Below are positions 1 to 8,065 of a DNA stretch of 64,000 nucleotides, piece by piece. The position numbers were made by a program, and so were the translations under genes. The notes beneath the pieces were generated by a model. It ran no database searches. It was not told where the DNA came from and saw nothing but the letters and a program-made list of their open reading frames with translations. Source of the DNA: Streptomyces sp. TBY4 (GTDB lineage: Bacteria; Actinomycetota; Actinomycetes; Streptomycetales; Streptomycetaceae); assembly GCF_024213195.1 (NCBI RefSeq), contig NZ_JANAVF010000007.1:103944-167943 (forward strand), read 5' to 3'. Every line of letters begins with the position of its first letter. Within the stretch, counting starts at the first letter, position 1.

Positions 1-2
1 TG

Positions 3-701
3 GCCCGCCGGGCCTGGCAGGCGTACGGGCTCAAGGTGCCCGGAGACCCGCACGCCGCGAGCGGGAGCGGCCAGGCTCACGGCGAGCCCGTCGGCATGGA
101 GCTCGGGAGCGCGGCCGTGCGGCTGTCGCCCGAGGGCGAGGCCGAGGTGGTCTGGGGACGCCGGCTGGACCCGGCCCGCATGGAGGTCCTGTCGATCCCG
201 CTGCCCTCCTCGGGGCGCCGCTGGGGCGAGGTGGTCCTGCACGACGGGGTCCCGCACGGCGAGCGCGTCACCGCGGCCGGGCCCTCGTACCCCGTCTTCG
301 ACGAGATCGAGCTGTGGGCGCCCTCCCCGGTGCCGACCTGGGTGGTGCTCCTGGAGGCGGCCACCGAGGCGGACCGCAACGCCCTGGAGCAGCTGGCCTC
401 CGACGCGGGCTTCGCCGCCGAGGACTGGTCCTCCTCGGTGCGGCTGCTGTGCCGGACCTGTTCGGAGAGCGCGATGCCGAGCGGCGAGGGGGATGGGGAG
501 CACCTGGACCCGCACGACCACAGCGAACCGGGCCATCCCGGCCCGCTGGGCCACCGTACGGCCGGGTCCGGATCCCTGTGGGTGCCGGAGCGGGAGTGCG
601 GGATCGCGGCGCCGGCGGGGCTGGTGCGCGGGCTGCTCGACGGGTGGGTCGCGGACAGTCCGGACACCCGGGAGTGGCGGGATCTCGAAGAGGTCTGCTG
701 A
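3..701 (+). CDS. Hypothetical protein, 5' end outside the window
   Basis: The reading frame is open from the left edge of the window and ends in TGA at 699-701, so only the C-terminal part (about 233 residues) is visible; an internal GTG at 36 is possible but coding bias continues upstream of it. I do not recognise the family. The visible part is acidic, begins with a variable Pro/Ala/Gly stretch, then a compact segment rich in Val, Leu and Trp. It ends with a His/Asp/Gly/Pro-rich loop after a CxxC pair (CRTC) and a C-terminal Cys. The His-rich loop and the cysteines could bind metal, but nothing proves it. It lies 65 bases upstream of def on the same strand. No signal peptide or membrane helix is visible in this part. 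Confidence 0.6.
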   Translation, partial: ARRAWQAYGLKVPGDPHAASGSGQAHGEPVGMELGSAAVRLSPEGEAEVVWGRRLDPARMEVLSIPLPSSGRRWGEVVLHDGVPHGERVTAAGPSYPVFDEIELWAPSPVPTWVVLLEAATEADRNALEQLASDAGFAAEDWSSSVRLLCRTCSESAMPSGEGDGEHLDPHDHSEPGHPGPLGHRTAGSGSLWVPERECGIAAPAGLVRGLLDGWVADSPDTREWRDLEEVC

Positions 702-766
702 GCCGGGGCCGTAGGCTGTACCGGCACATCGGTGACTGGTGGACTTACGGAAGGCGTACGGCGGAC

Positions 767-1408
767 ATGGCGCAGCAGGAGAACGACGTTGTCGAGGTCG
801 AGGTTGTGAACGACGGGTACGTCGTCGACACCGAGGACTGTGAGGCGCGCGAGCTCGCCCACCGCGAGCGCGGTACGGCCCGCCCCATCACGGTGGTCGG
901 CAACCCGGTCCTGCACCGGGAGTGCAAGGACGTCACCGAGTTCGGCGACGAGCTGGCGCAGCTGATCGACGACATGTTCGCCAGCCAGAAGGCCGCCGAG
1001 GGCGTGGGTCTCGCCGCGAACCAGATCGGCGTCGACGCCAAGGTCTTCGTCTACGACTGCCCGGACGACGACGGGAACCGCCACACGGGCGTGGTGATCA
1101 ACCCGAAGCTCGTCGAGCTGCCGGCCGCCTCCCGGATCCTGGACGACTCGAACGAGGGCTGCCTGTCGGTCCCGACCGCCTACGCCTCGCTGGCCCGCCC
1201 GGACTACGCCGAGGTGACCGGCCAGGACGCGCAGGGCAACCCGATCAAGGTCCGCGGCACCGGTTACTTCGCGCGCTGCCTGCAGCACGAGACCGACCAC
1301 CTGTACGGCTCGCTGTACATCGACCGGCTCTCGAAGCGGGACCGCAAGGACGCCCTGCGGCAGATGGAAGAGGGCACCCCGCGCTACGCGACGGTCCCGA
1401 ACGCGTAG
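767..1408 (+). CDS. def: Peptide deformylase
   Basis: Removes the formyl group from the N-terminal Met of nascent proteins in the cytoplasm. The 213-residue product carries all three deformylase motifs: GVGLAANQ (residues 79-86), EGCLS (130-134, metal-ligand Cys132) and HETDH (174-178, metal ligands His174 and His178, catalytic Glu175). The N-terminal extension of about 40 residues before the catalytic core, and the Cys-Leu-Ser form of motif 2, fit the actinobacterial type. ATG 767 was chosen because residues from there (MAQQE) resemble other Streptomyces deformylases as I recall them; upstream codons in frame run into the previous gene. A strong hairpin follows at 1444-1485. Confidence 0.93.
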   Translation: MAQQENDVVEVEVVNDGYVVDTEDCEARELAHRERGTARPITVVGNPVLHRECKDVTEFGDELAQLIDDMFASQKAAEGVGLAANQIGVDAKVFVYDCPDDDGNRHTGVVINPKLVELPAASRILDDSNEGCLSVPTAYASLARPDYAEVTGQDAQGNPIKVRGTGYFARCLQHETDHLYGSLYIDRLSKRDRKDALRQMEEGTPRYATVPNA

Positions 1409-1443
1409 CCGTCCGTTCCCGTACGCGAAATACGAGAAGTACG

Positions 1444-1485
1444 CGGAAGGCGCCCCGCTCCGGGTCAGGAGCGGGGCGCCTTCCG
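1444..1485. terminator. Bidirectional hairpin terminator after def
   Basis: Perfect 18-base arms (1444-1461 and 1468-1485) around a 6-base loop (GGGTCA). It has no T-run, as is usual in Streptomyces. It lies between def on the + strand and the converging transcript from the - strand. Confidence 0.75.
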
Positions 1486-1502
1486 TATGGAGCGGCGGGG
1501 CA

Positions 1503-1535
1503 CTAGTCCCAGCCGAGGTCGCTCCGGTTCGTCAT
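1503..1535 (-). CDS. Possible 10-residue peptide gene
   Basis: A short frame, ATG to TAG, encoding MTNRSDLGWD. A purine-rich AGGGGG ribosome site lies five bases before the ATG. A TAGGAT hexamer (a good -10 match) lies about 30 bases upstream, and the def terminator hairpin lies just downstream. That arrangement is a complete miniature transcription unit, but a 10-codon frame can arise by chance and it could equally be part of the 3' UTR of the AraC gene. No function can be assigned. It is too short for ordinary gene finding. Confidence 0.25.
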   Translation of the reverse strand: MTNRSDLGWD

Positions 1536-1645
1536 GGGATCCCCCTGTCGTGTGTGCGAACGGGCAAATCCTATCGAGAATGATCAAGGTCGGGGAGCCC
1601 GGGCCCACATGCCGGTCAACTCGCCGTCCGCCTGAGGGCCGGTCG

Positions 1646-2626
1646 TCAGGCGGCGGAGGGGCCCCGGAAGGTGCGCCGGAAGGCGTTCGGGGTGGTGTTC
1701 AGGGTCCGCAGGAAGTGGTGGCGCAGGGCGGCCGCGGTACCGAAGCCGCAGCGGCCCGCGATCGCGTCCACCGTCTCGTCGGTGGCCTCCAGCAGCTCCT
1801 GCGCCAGCAGGACCCGCTGGCGCAGCACCCACTGGTACGGGGTGGTCCCGGTCTCCTGGAGGAAGCGGCGGGCGAAGGTCCGCGCCGACATGTGGGCCCG
1901 CTCCGCGAGCTGCTCGACCGTGATCTCCTCCTCCAGGTGGCGGGCCATCCAGCCGATCACCCCGCCCACCGTGTCGCAGGAGGTGCGGGGCAGCGGGCGC
2001 TGGATGTACTGCGCCTGCCCGCCGTCGCGGTGCGGCGGTACGACCATCCGCCGGGCGATGGTGTTGGCCACTTCGGCGCCCTGCGCCTGCCGGACCACGT
2101 GCAGGCACGCGTCGATCCCGGAGGCGGTGCCGGCCGAGGTGATCACCTGGCCCTCGTCCACGTAGAGCACGTCCGGGTCGACCCGGGCCCGCGGGAAGCG
2201 CCGGGCCAGCGTCGGGGCGTGCATCCAGTGCGTGGTGCAGCGCCGGTCGTCCAGCAGCCCGGCCGCGCCCAGCATGAAGGCACCGCTGCACACGCTCAGC
2301 ACCCGCGCGCCCCGCTCCACGCCCCGGCGCAGGGCCTCCAGCATCGGCTCCGGGTAGTCGCGGACGGGGGCCTGGCGGTCGGCGGGCAGGCAGATCAGGT
2401 CCGCCTCCTCCAGCCGCTCGGGGCCGTGGGGGAGGGTGAGGCTGTAGTGGCCGTCCCCGACGGTGATCGGGTTCTCCTCCATCGCGCAGACGGCGAAATC
2501 GTAGGTCGGCAGGCCCATGGCACTGCGGTCGACCCCGAACACCTCGCAGAAGATGCCCATCTCGAAGGGGGTGACCCCGTTCACGACGGCCACGGCCACG
2601 TTGGTGAGGGAGGAAGGCGTCAGCAT
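1646..2626 (-). CDS. AraC-family regulator with GATase1-like N-terminal domain (AdpA/GlxA type)
   Basis: A 326-residue transcription factor. Residues about 8-175 form a DJ-1/PfpI-like domain containing a nucleophile-elbow Cys (SVCSG, Cys113), as in AdpA and GlxA-type regulators, where it mediates dimerisation or sensing. Residues about 225-320 are a two-helix-turn-helix AraC DNA-binding domain (first HTH about 237-256, second about 287-306). It lies downstream of nrdAB with one membrane-protein gene between. S. coelicolor is reported to have an AraC-like gene (nrdS) associated with nrdAB; this may be its counterpart, but the intervening gene and its separate position make that an inference. 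It is divergent from a small membrane-protein frame at 2708. Confidence 0.88.
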   Translation of the reverse strand: MLTPSSLTNVAVAVVNGVTPFEMGIFCEVFGVDRSAMGLPTYDFAVCAMEENPITVGDGHYSLTLPHGPERLEEADLICLPADRQAPVRDYPEPMLEALRRGVERGARVLSVCSGAFMLGAAGLLDDRRCTTHWMHAPTLARRFPRARVDPDVLYVDEGQVITSAGTASGIDACLHVVRQAQGAEVANTIARRMVVPPHRDGGQAQYIQRPLPRTSCDTVGGVIGWMARHLEEEITVEQLAERAHMSARTFARRFLQETGTTPYQWVLRQRVLLAQELLEATDETVDAIAGRCGFGTAAALRHHFLRTLNTTPNAFRRTFRGPSAA

Positions 2627-2707
2627 GCCCCCAGTGTGGCAGTAATTCGTTCTTTCATGTCAGTCCTGCCACTGTCCGGTTTCGGCCGACCTGGCGAGAG
2701 TGGACCC

Positions 2708-3205
2708 ATGAGCACATTCCTCGATTACCTCGTCGTCCTGGCCGTAGCCGCCCTCCTCCTGGGCCCCGCGCTCTACGGGGCCGCGCGCGAGCGCCGCCTC
2801 GACCGGCAGATCCGCGCGGCCCGGCAGCGCGGTCAGCCGAGGGCCGGATCCCGGTCCGAGGTCACGGTCCACCCGGTCGCCCTGGCCCTGGCACGGTGGC
2901 GGCCCGTGAACAGCAGCCCCACCGCCGCCACGAGGGAGCACGCCGACAGCGAGCACAGCACCCAGGACAGCGGATGGGTGGACGGGGTCAGCAGGGGCGG
3001 CAGCAGCAGGGCGAACGCCGCGAACAGGGCGGCGAGCCACGGCACGTGGGAGCCGGCCGCCACGGGGGTGCGCGGCGGTACGGGCCGTACCCGGCGGGTG
3101 GGATCCGGCTGCACCGCACGGTCCGCGAGCGCGGCCTCGAAGGTGTCGCGGTCGAGCGAGAGCCAGAGCGCCTCGCCGTCGTCGGCGACGAACACGACGG
3201 GCTGA
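2708..3205 (+). CDS. Small single-helix membrane protein, 3' part overlapping an antisense gene
   Basis: ATG 2708 opens a frame whose first 25 residues are one clear membrane helix (YLVVLAVAALLLGPALYG), followed by a strongly basic ARERRLDRQIRAARQR segment that would face the cytoplasm. The first 125 bases lie outside any other gene and have typical codon bias. The remaining 370 bases run antisense through the 3' end of the membrane-protein gene on the other strand, and there the protein becomes low-complexity. The gene may be real but with a C-terminus shaped by the overlap, or it may have decayed. It is divergent from the AraC regulator. Function unknown. Confidence 0.4.
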   Translation: MSTFLDYLVVLAVAALLLGPALYGAARERRLDRQIRAARQRGQPRAGSRSEVTVHPVALALARWRPVNSSPTAATREHADSEHSTQDSGWVDGVSRGGSSRANAANRAASHGTWEPAATGVRGGTGRTRRVGSGCTARSASAASKVSRSSESQSASPSSATNTTG

Positions 3206-4299
3206 GCGGCGCCGAGCAGCCGCCAGCGCGCGGCGCCGCACAGCCAGCCGGGCCGCCCGGCGAACTCGGCGGCGAGTGCGGGCAAGGAGTCGTCCACATC
3301 GGCGTGGCCGGTGCGGGCCTCGATCCGGGTGCCGTCCGCGAGCGTGAGGCCCAGCCAGGACTTCGACCTCGTGCCCAGGGTCCCCGCGCGCCGGCCGAGG
3401 ACGGTGGTGTCCGTGCGCAGGGCGGCGGTGACCTCGGCGCGGACGGCGGGCAGGGCGCCGCCGGCGCGCGCGTCCTCGCGCAGCACCCGCAGGGGGCCGG
3501 TCAGGGCGAACACCCGCACCAGGCCGAGGCCCAGGAGGGGCAGCAGGGCGAGGACCGGGAGCATGAGGAGGAAAGCGCCGCTCTCCGGGGTGCGGGGACC
3601 CCACAGGGAGGATCCGTCGGTGCCGAGCCGTGCGGTGTCCGACTCCTCGTCGATGTACCCGCCCAGCCCCGGCCTGCCGGGGACGTGGAGGACCCGGACG
3701 TGGTCGCCCTTCTCCGAGGCGAAGGGGCCGAGCCGGGCTCCGTCGACGCGCAGCGGCTCGGTGCCGTGGATCCCCGGCACCTCGACCGTGATGTCACCGG
3801 TGTGCCGCGGGTAGGTGGAGCCACTGCGGCGGCCCGTCCACTCGCCCGTCTTCCGCAGGGCGTGCACGTCCGTGATGCGTACCTCGTCGACGACGGCCCC
3901 CGCGTCCTGCAGGGCCGCGATCCGGCGGGCGTCGGCCGCATCGGGCTGCAGGGCCAGATCGGCGAGGACCACCGGGGCGGAGAAGAGGAACCAGACGAGG
4001 ACGAACGGCCGGAGCAGCCCGATCCGCCGCCACCGCAGCCGCCCGGGCGGCGCCGGAACCGGTCCCGCGGCGGCCGCCTGCGCGGTCGGCGCGGACCGGG
4101 CCGGCCGGAGCCGGCCCGCCAGCCAGGCGGTGGCGCACAGGAACGCCGCCGCCCCCGGTATGACGACGTCCCAGCGGGGCACGAGCATCCCCGGTCTGAC
4201 GACGAAGGCGTAGATCGCCACCTGCGCCAGAAGCAGTGCGGCCCCGCCCGAGAACCTGGTGAACCAGGTGGATCTTCCCATGGGCGGGGACGCTAGCAA
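2833..4299 (-). CDS. Polytopic membrane protein of unknown function, downstream of nrdB
   Basis: A 488-residue membrane protein. Two helices lie near the N-terminus (about 18-34 and 45-62), one near residue 100, and a large extracytoplasmic or cytoplasmic domain of about 130 residues follows. A helix pair lies near 240-265, a second soluble domain covers about 275-400, and two closing helices lie near 420-470. I do not recognise a catalytic motif. It starts 13 bases after the nrdB stop codon and so is probably co-transcribed with nrdAB. An alternative ATG at 4281 has TAGCGT eight bases ahead of it and could be a leaderless start. Its presence between nrdB and the AraC gene is unexplained. Confidence 0.8.
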   Translation of the reverse strand: MLASPPMGRSTWFTRFSGGAALLLAQVAIYAFVVRPGMLVPRWDVVIPGAAAFLCATAWLAGRLRPARSAPTAQAAAAGPVPAPPGRLRWRRIGLLRPFVLVWFLFSAPVVLADLALQPDAADARRIAALQDAGAVVDEVRITDVHALRKTGEWTGRRSGSTYPRHTGDITVEVPGIHGTEPLRVDGARLGPFASEKGDHVRVLHVPGRPGLGGYIDEESDTARLGTDGSSLWGPRTPESGAFLLMLPVLALLPLLGLGLVRVFALTGPLRVLREDARAGGALPAVRAEVTAALRTDTTVLGRRAGTLGTRSKSWLGLTLADGTRIEARTGHADVDDSLPALAAEFAGRPGWLCGAARWRLLGAAQPVVFVADDGEALWLSLDRDTFEAALADRAVQPDPTRRVRPVPPRTPVAAGSHVPWLAALFAAFALLLPPLLTPSTHPLSWVLCSLSACSLVAAVGLLFTGRHRARARATGWTVTSDRDPALG

Positions 4300-4312
4300 G
4301 CCGGACGGAGGC

Positions 4313-5326
4313 CTAGAAGTCCTCGTCCAGGTCGACCGTGCCCTCGACCGCGACCTGGTAGGCCGACGGGCGGCGCTCGAAGAAGTTCGTCAGCTCCTGG
4401 ACGCCCTGGAGCTCCATGAAGGTGAACGGGTTCTGCGAGCCGTACACGGGCGGGAAGCCCAGGCGGACCAGGCGCTGGTCCGCGACGCACTCCAGGTACT
4501 CGCGCATCGACTCGGTGTTCATGCCGGGCAGGCCGTCACCGCACAGGTCGCGGCCGAACTGCAGCTCCGCCTCCACGGCCTCCTTCAGCATGTCGGTGAC
4601 CTGCTGCTGGAGGGCGTCGTCGAAGAGCTCCGGCTCCTCCTTGCGGACCGTGTCCACGACCTCGAACGCGAAGTTCATGTGCATGGTCTCGTCGCGGAAC
4701 ACCCAGTTGGTTCCCGTCGCCAGGCCGTGCAGCAGGCCGCGCGAGCGGAACCAGTAGACGTAGGCGAAGGCGCCGTAGAAGAACAGGCCCTCGATGCACG
4801 CCGCGAAGCAGATCAGGTTCAGCAGGAAGCGGCGGCGGTCGGCGGCCGTCTCCAGGCGGTCGATCTTCTCGACCGAGTCCATCCAGCGGAAGCAGAACTG
4901 CGCCTTCTCGCGGATCGACGGGATCTCCTCGACCGCGTCGAAGGCGGCCGCGCGGTCGTCCGGGTCGGGCAGGTAGGTGTCGAGCAGCGTCAGGTAGAAC
5001 TGGACGTGCACGGCCTCCTCGAAGAGCTGGCGCGACAGGTACAGGCGCGCCTCCGGGGAGTTGATGTGCTTGTACAGGGTCAGCACGAGGTTGTTCGAGA
5101 CGATCGAGTCGCCCGTCGCGAAGAAGGCGACCAGCCGGCCGACCATGTGCTGCTCGGCGGGGGTCAGCTTCGCGAGGTCGGCGACGTCCGAGTGGAGGTC
5201 GACCTCCTCCACGGTCCAGGTGTTCTTGATCGCGTCCCGGTAGCGCTCGTAGAAGTCCGGGTAGCGCATGGGGCGGAGGGTGAGTTCGAAGCCCGGGTCG
5301 AGCAGGTTCTTGTTCGTGGAGCTCAT
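4313..5326 (-). CDS. nrdB: Ribonucleotide reductase class I, beta subunit
   Basis: Houses the di-iron/tyrosyl-radical cofactor that starts ribonucleotide reduction by NrdA. The 337-residue protein shows the full ligand set: Asp73, Glu104 and His107 (EAVH), Glu179, and Glu213 with His216 (ETMH). The radical Tyr111 is in HVQFY, four residues after His107 as in class Ia NrdB. ATG 5326 overlaps the nrdA stop by one base (TAATG), so the two subunits are translationally coupled. It shares the nrdA promoter, NrdR boxes and cobalamin riboswitch. Confidence 0.95.
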   Translation of the reverse strand: MSSTNKNLLDPGFELTLRPMRYPDFYERYRDAIKNTWTVEEVDLHSDVADLAKLTPAEQHMVGRLVAFFATGDSIVSNNLVLTLYKHINSPEARLYLSRQLFEEAVHVQFYLTLLDTYLPDPDDRAAAFDAVEEIPSIREKAQFCFRWMDSVEKIDRLETAADRRRFLLNLICFAACIEGLFFYGAFAYVYWFRSRGLLHGLATGTNWVFRDETMHMNFAFEVVDTVRKEEPELFDDALQQQVTDMLKEAVEAELQFGRDLCGDGLPGMNTESMREYLECVADQRLVRLGFPPVYGSQNPFTFMELQGVQELTNFFERRPSAYQVAVEGTVDLDEDF

Positions 5327-7710
5327 TACTGGCAGGCCTCGCAGGACTCGGGGTTTTCAAGGGAGCAGGCCAGCGCGTCGGCGTCGACGGCCTGCGGGAG
5401 CGGGGTGGCGGCCGCCGGGACCGTGCTGCCGGAGGCGGCGCGGGCGATCTTCGTCGCGGGGCGGGAGCGCAGGTAGTACGTGGTCTTCAGGCCCTGCTTC
5501 CAGGCGTACGCGTACATCGAGCTGAGCTTGCCGATGGTGGGCGTCTCCAGGAACAGGTTCAGCGACTGCGACTGGTCGAGGAAGGGGGTGCGCGCCGCCG
5601 CCATGTCGATCAGTCCGCGCTGCGGGATCTCCCACGCCGTGCGGTACAGCTCGCGCACCTCCGCCGGGATCCAGCCGAAGCCCTGGACCGAGCCGGAGGA
5701 CTCGCGCAGCGCCTCGCGGGTCTGGGCGTCCCAGACGCCGAGCCGCTTGAGCTCCTGCACCAGGTAGCCGTTGACCTGGAGGAACTCACCGCTCAGGGTC
5801 TCGCGCTTGAACAGGTTGGAGACCTGCGGCTCGATGCACTCGTACACGCCCGCGATGGAGGCGATCGTGGCGGTGGGGGCGATGGCGAGGAGCAGCGAGT
5901 TGCGCATGCCGGACTTCGCGACCCGGGCGCGCAGCGCGTCCCAGCGCTCGGGCCAGTTCAGCTCGACCTCGTAGTGGTCGGGGTGCAGGACCCCGCGGGC
6001 GGTGCGGGTCTGCTCCCACGCGGGCAGCGGGCCGCTGCGCTCGGCCAGGTCGCAGGAGGCCTCGTACGCCGCGAGCATGATGCGCTCGGACAGCTTCGTG
6101 GACAGGGCCTTCGCCTCGGCGGAGTCGAAGGGCAGCTTCAGCTGGAAGAAGACGTCCTGGAGGCCCATCGCGCCCAGGCCCACCGGGCGCCAGCGGGCGT
6201 TGGAGCGGCCGGCCTGCTCGGTCGGGTAGAAGTTGATGTCCACGACGCGGTCGAGGAAGGTGACCGCGGTGCGGACGGTCTCGTCCAGGCGCTCCCAGTC
6301 GATCTCACCGTTCACGACGAAGGCGCCGAGGTTGACCGAGCCGAGGTTGCAGACTGCGGTCTCGCCGTCGTTGGTGACCTCGATGATCTCGGTGCAGAGG
6401 TTCGAGGAGTGGACGACCGTGCCCGGTTCGGCGGTCTGGTTCGCCGTGCGGTTGGAGGCGTCCTTGAAGGTCATCCAGCCCTGGCCGGTCTGAGCGAGGG
6501 TGCGCATCATCCGGCCGTACAGGTCGCGGGCGGGCATGGTCTTGCGGGCCAGGCCAGACTCCTCGGCCTTGCGGTAGGCGGCGTCGAAGTCGTCGCCCCA
6601 CAGGTCGACCAGCTCGGGGACGTCGGCCGGGGAGAACAGCGACCAGTCGGCGTCGGAGTTCACGCGGCGCATGAACTCGTCCGGCACCCAGTGCGCCAGG
6701 TTCAGGTTGTGCGTGCGGCGCTGGTCCTCGCCGGTGTTGTCGCGGAGCTCCAGGAACTCCTCGATGTCCGCGTGCCAGGTCTCCAGGTAGACCGCGGCGG
6801 CGCCCTTGCGGCGGCCGCCCTGGTTCACGGCGGCCACGGAGGCGTCCAGCGTCTTCAGGAACGGCACGATGCCGTTGGAGTGGCCGTTGGTGCCGCGGAT
6901 CAGCGAACCGCGGGCGCGGACCCGGGAGTACGAGAGGCCGATGCCGCCGGCGTGCTTGGAGAGGCGCGCGACCTGGTGGTAACGGTCGTAGATCGAGTCC
7001 AGCTCGTCCAGCGGGGAGTCCAGCAGGTAGCAGGAGGACATCTGCGGGTGCCGGGTGCCGGAGTTGAAGAGGGTGGGGGAGGAGGGCAGGTAGTCGAGGC
7101 GGCTCATCAGCCGGTACAGCGAGGCCACTTCCTCGACGGCCTGGGCGGACTCGTTCTCGGCGAGGCCGCAGGCCACGCGCAGCATGAAGAACTGCGGGGT
7201 CTCGATGACCTGCCGGGTGATCGGGTGCCGCAGCAGGTAGCGGCTGTGCAGGGTGCGCAGGCCGAAGAAGCCGAAGCGGTCGTCGGCGCCCTCGGCGAGC
7301 GCGTGCCCGACCAGCGCGTCGAGCCGGCTCGCGTGCAGGCGGACGAAGTCGGCGGTGCGGTCGGCGATCAGGCCCTCGCGGTGGCCGACGGCGACGGACT
7401 CGGAGAAGGAGGCGGAGCCCTGGCCGGCGGCCTCGTCGCGGACGGCCAGCGTCAGCAGACGGGCGGCGAGCCGGGAGTACGCCGGGTCCTCGGAGATCAG
7501 CCCGGCGGCCGCCTCGGTGGCGAGCGTACGCAGCTCCGCCTCGTCGGCGGCGGCGCTGCGGCCGCGCAGCGCGGCGGCGGCCACCCGGCCGGGGTCGGTG
7601 TCGGGCAGGTCGGCGGTCAGCTCGGTGAGCGTGCGCAGCAGCGCGGCCCCCGGACCCTCATAGGCGGACGGGTCGGACTCGGCGCGCGGTGCGGAAGGCG
7701 CGATGGTCAC
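5326..7710 (-). CDS. nrdA: Ribonucleotide reductase class I, alpha subunit
   Basis: Catalytic subunit that reduces NDPs to dNDPs with oxygen-requiring NrdB. The 794-residue product has the active-site blocks NLCTEI and AVCNLGSVNLG (thiyl-radical and redox cysteines), MSSCYLLD (the other redox cysteine) and a C-terminal CEAC pair that passes electrons from thioredoxin. GTG 7710 is preferred because GAGGGAGAG stands eight bases upstream; longer in-frame extension enters the riboswitch. Streptomyces normally also carry a B12-dependent class II enzyme (NrdJ). B12 repression of this class I gene through the upstream aptamer therefore switches between the two, an arrangement described for S. coelicolor. 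Confidence 0.95.
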   Translation of the reverse strand: MTIAPSAPRAESDPSAYEGPGAALLRTLTELTADLPDTDPGRVAAAALRGRSAAADEAELRTLATEAAAGLISEDPAYSRLAARLLTLAVRDEAAGQGSASFSESVAVGHREGLIADRTADFVRLHASRLDALVGHALAEGADDRFGFFGLRTLHSRYLLRHPITRQVIETPQFFMLRVACGLAENESAQAVEEVASLYRLMSRLDYLPSSPTLFNSGTRHPQMSSCYLLDSPLDELDSIYDRYHQVARLSKHAGGIGLSYSRVRARGSLIRGTNGHSNGIVPFLKTLDASVAAVNQGGRRKGAAAVYLETWHADIEEFLELRDNTGEDQRRTHNLNLAHWVPDEFMRRVNSDADWSLFSPADVPELVDLWGDDFDAAYRKAEESGLARKTMPARDLYGRMMRTLAQTGQGWMTFKDASNRTANQTAEPGTVVHSSNLCTEIIEVTNDGETAVCNLGSVNLGAFVVNGEIDWERLDETVRTAVTFLDRVVDINFYPTEQAGRSNARWRPVGLGAMGLQDVFFQLKLPFDSAEAKALSTKLSERIMLAAYEASCDLAERSGPLPAWEQTRTARGVLHPDHYEVELNWPERWDALRARVAKSGMRNSLLLAIAPTATIASIAGVYECIEPQVSNLFKRETLSGEFLQVNGYLVQELKRLGVWDAQTREALRESSGSVQGFGWIPAEVRELYRTAWEIPQRGLIDMAAARTPFLDQSQSLNLFLETPTIGKLSSMYAYAWKQGLKTTYYLRSRPATKIARAASGSTVPAAATPLPQAVDADALACSLENPESCEACQ

Positions 7711-7859
7711 GGGGGGAGCTCTCCCTCGCTCGGCTCCGGGAACACCGTTGGTGCGGGGCGCGAGGGGGCGCACGTGGGGGGCGCGCGGGCCTGGCAGGGC
7801 CGTACGCATGCGCCACGTGGCGTCCACCGGCCCAACCGCGAGGCCCGGACGTGTCTGCA

Positions 7860-7879
7860 CCCGGTTCGGTCGAGCCGGG
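7860..7879 (-). promoter_or_regulatory. Hairpin just after the cobalamin aptamer (possible expression platform)
   Basis: Five-base arms (7860-7864 and 7875-7879) with weaker extension, lying between the aptamer and nrdA. It could form the regulatory switch of the riboswitch. There is no U-run, so whether it acts on termination or translation cannot be told. Confidence 0.35.
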
Positions 7880-7883
7880 CGCA

Positions 7884-7987
7884 CTGTCGGCAGGTCCTCG
7901 GACTTGCGGATGCACCGAGCGAGTCGGTGCATTTCATACCGTTGCGGGACAGTTCCGGATTCTCACCGGATTCCCCTGCGACGACAG
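7884..7987 (-). promoter_or_regulatory. Cobalamin (AdoCbl) riboswitch of nrdAB
   Basis: Reading the - strand, closing-stem sequences CUGUCG (7987-7982) and CGACAG (7889-7884) flank the conserved core. The core runs GGGGAAUCCGGUGAGAAUCC, then CUGUCCCGCAACGGUA, then AGUCCGAGGACCUGCC. These are the hallmark B12-box and core segments of a short-type cobalamin aptamer. It lies about 170 bases before nrdA. B12 binding is expected to lower nrdAB expression when the B12-dependent reductase can work, as shown for S. coelicolor. Confidence 0.92.
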
Positions 7988-7995
7988 CGAGCACG

Positions 7996-8043
7996 AGCAT
8001 ACATGTGGGGGCCGGTGCTTGCGTTAGCCCCCACATGTTGTGT
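7996..8043 (-). promoter_or_regulatory. Paired NrdR-like boxes in the nrdAB promoter
   Basis: Two ACATGT-centred sites (8001-8006 and 8033-8038) are 32 bp apart, about three helical turns. They form part of a perfect 12-base inverted repeat, ACATGTGGGGGC...GCCCCCACATGT. Spacing and core fit tandem NrdR boxes, which repress nrd genes when dATP/ATP is high. A TATGCT hexamer (8001-7996, - strand) is a candidate -10. Confidence 0.7.
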
Positions 8044-8065
8044 CGCTCCCCGGGACGGTCCGTGA

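Noticed and set aside
77..1300. Long open frame on the - strand opposite the first two genes (about 400 codons)
   Set aside because: Antisense shadow caused by high GC; its protein is low complexity and def on the other strand has all its motifs.
2896..4296. Long + strand frame opposite the membrane protein gene
   Set aside because: Composition is Gly/Arg/Gln-rich without any fold; the opposite strand has clear membrane helices.
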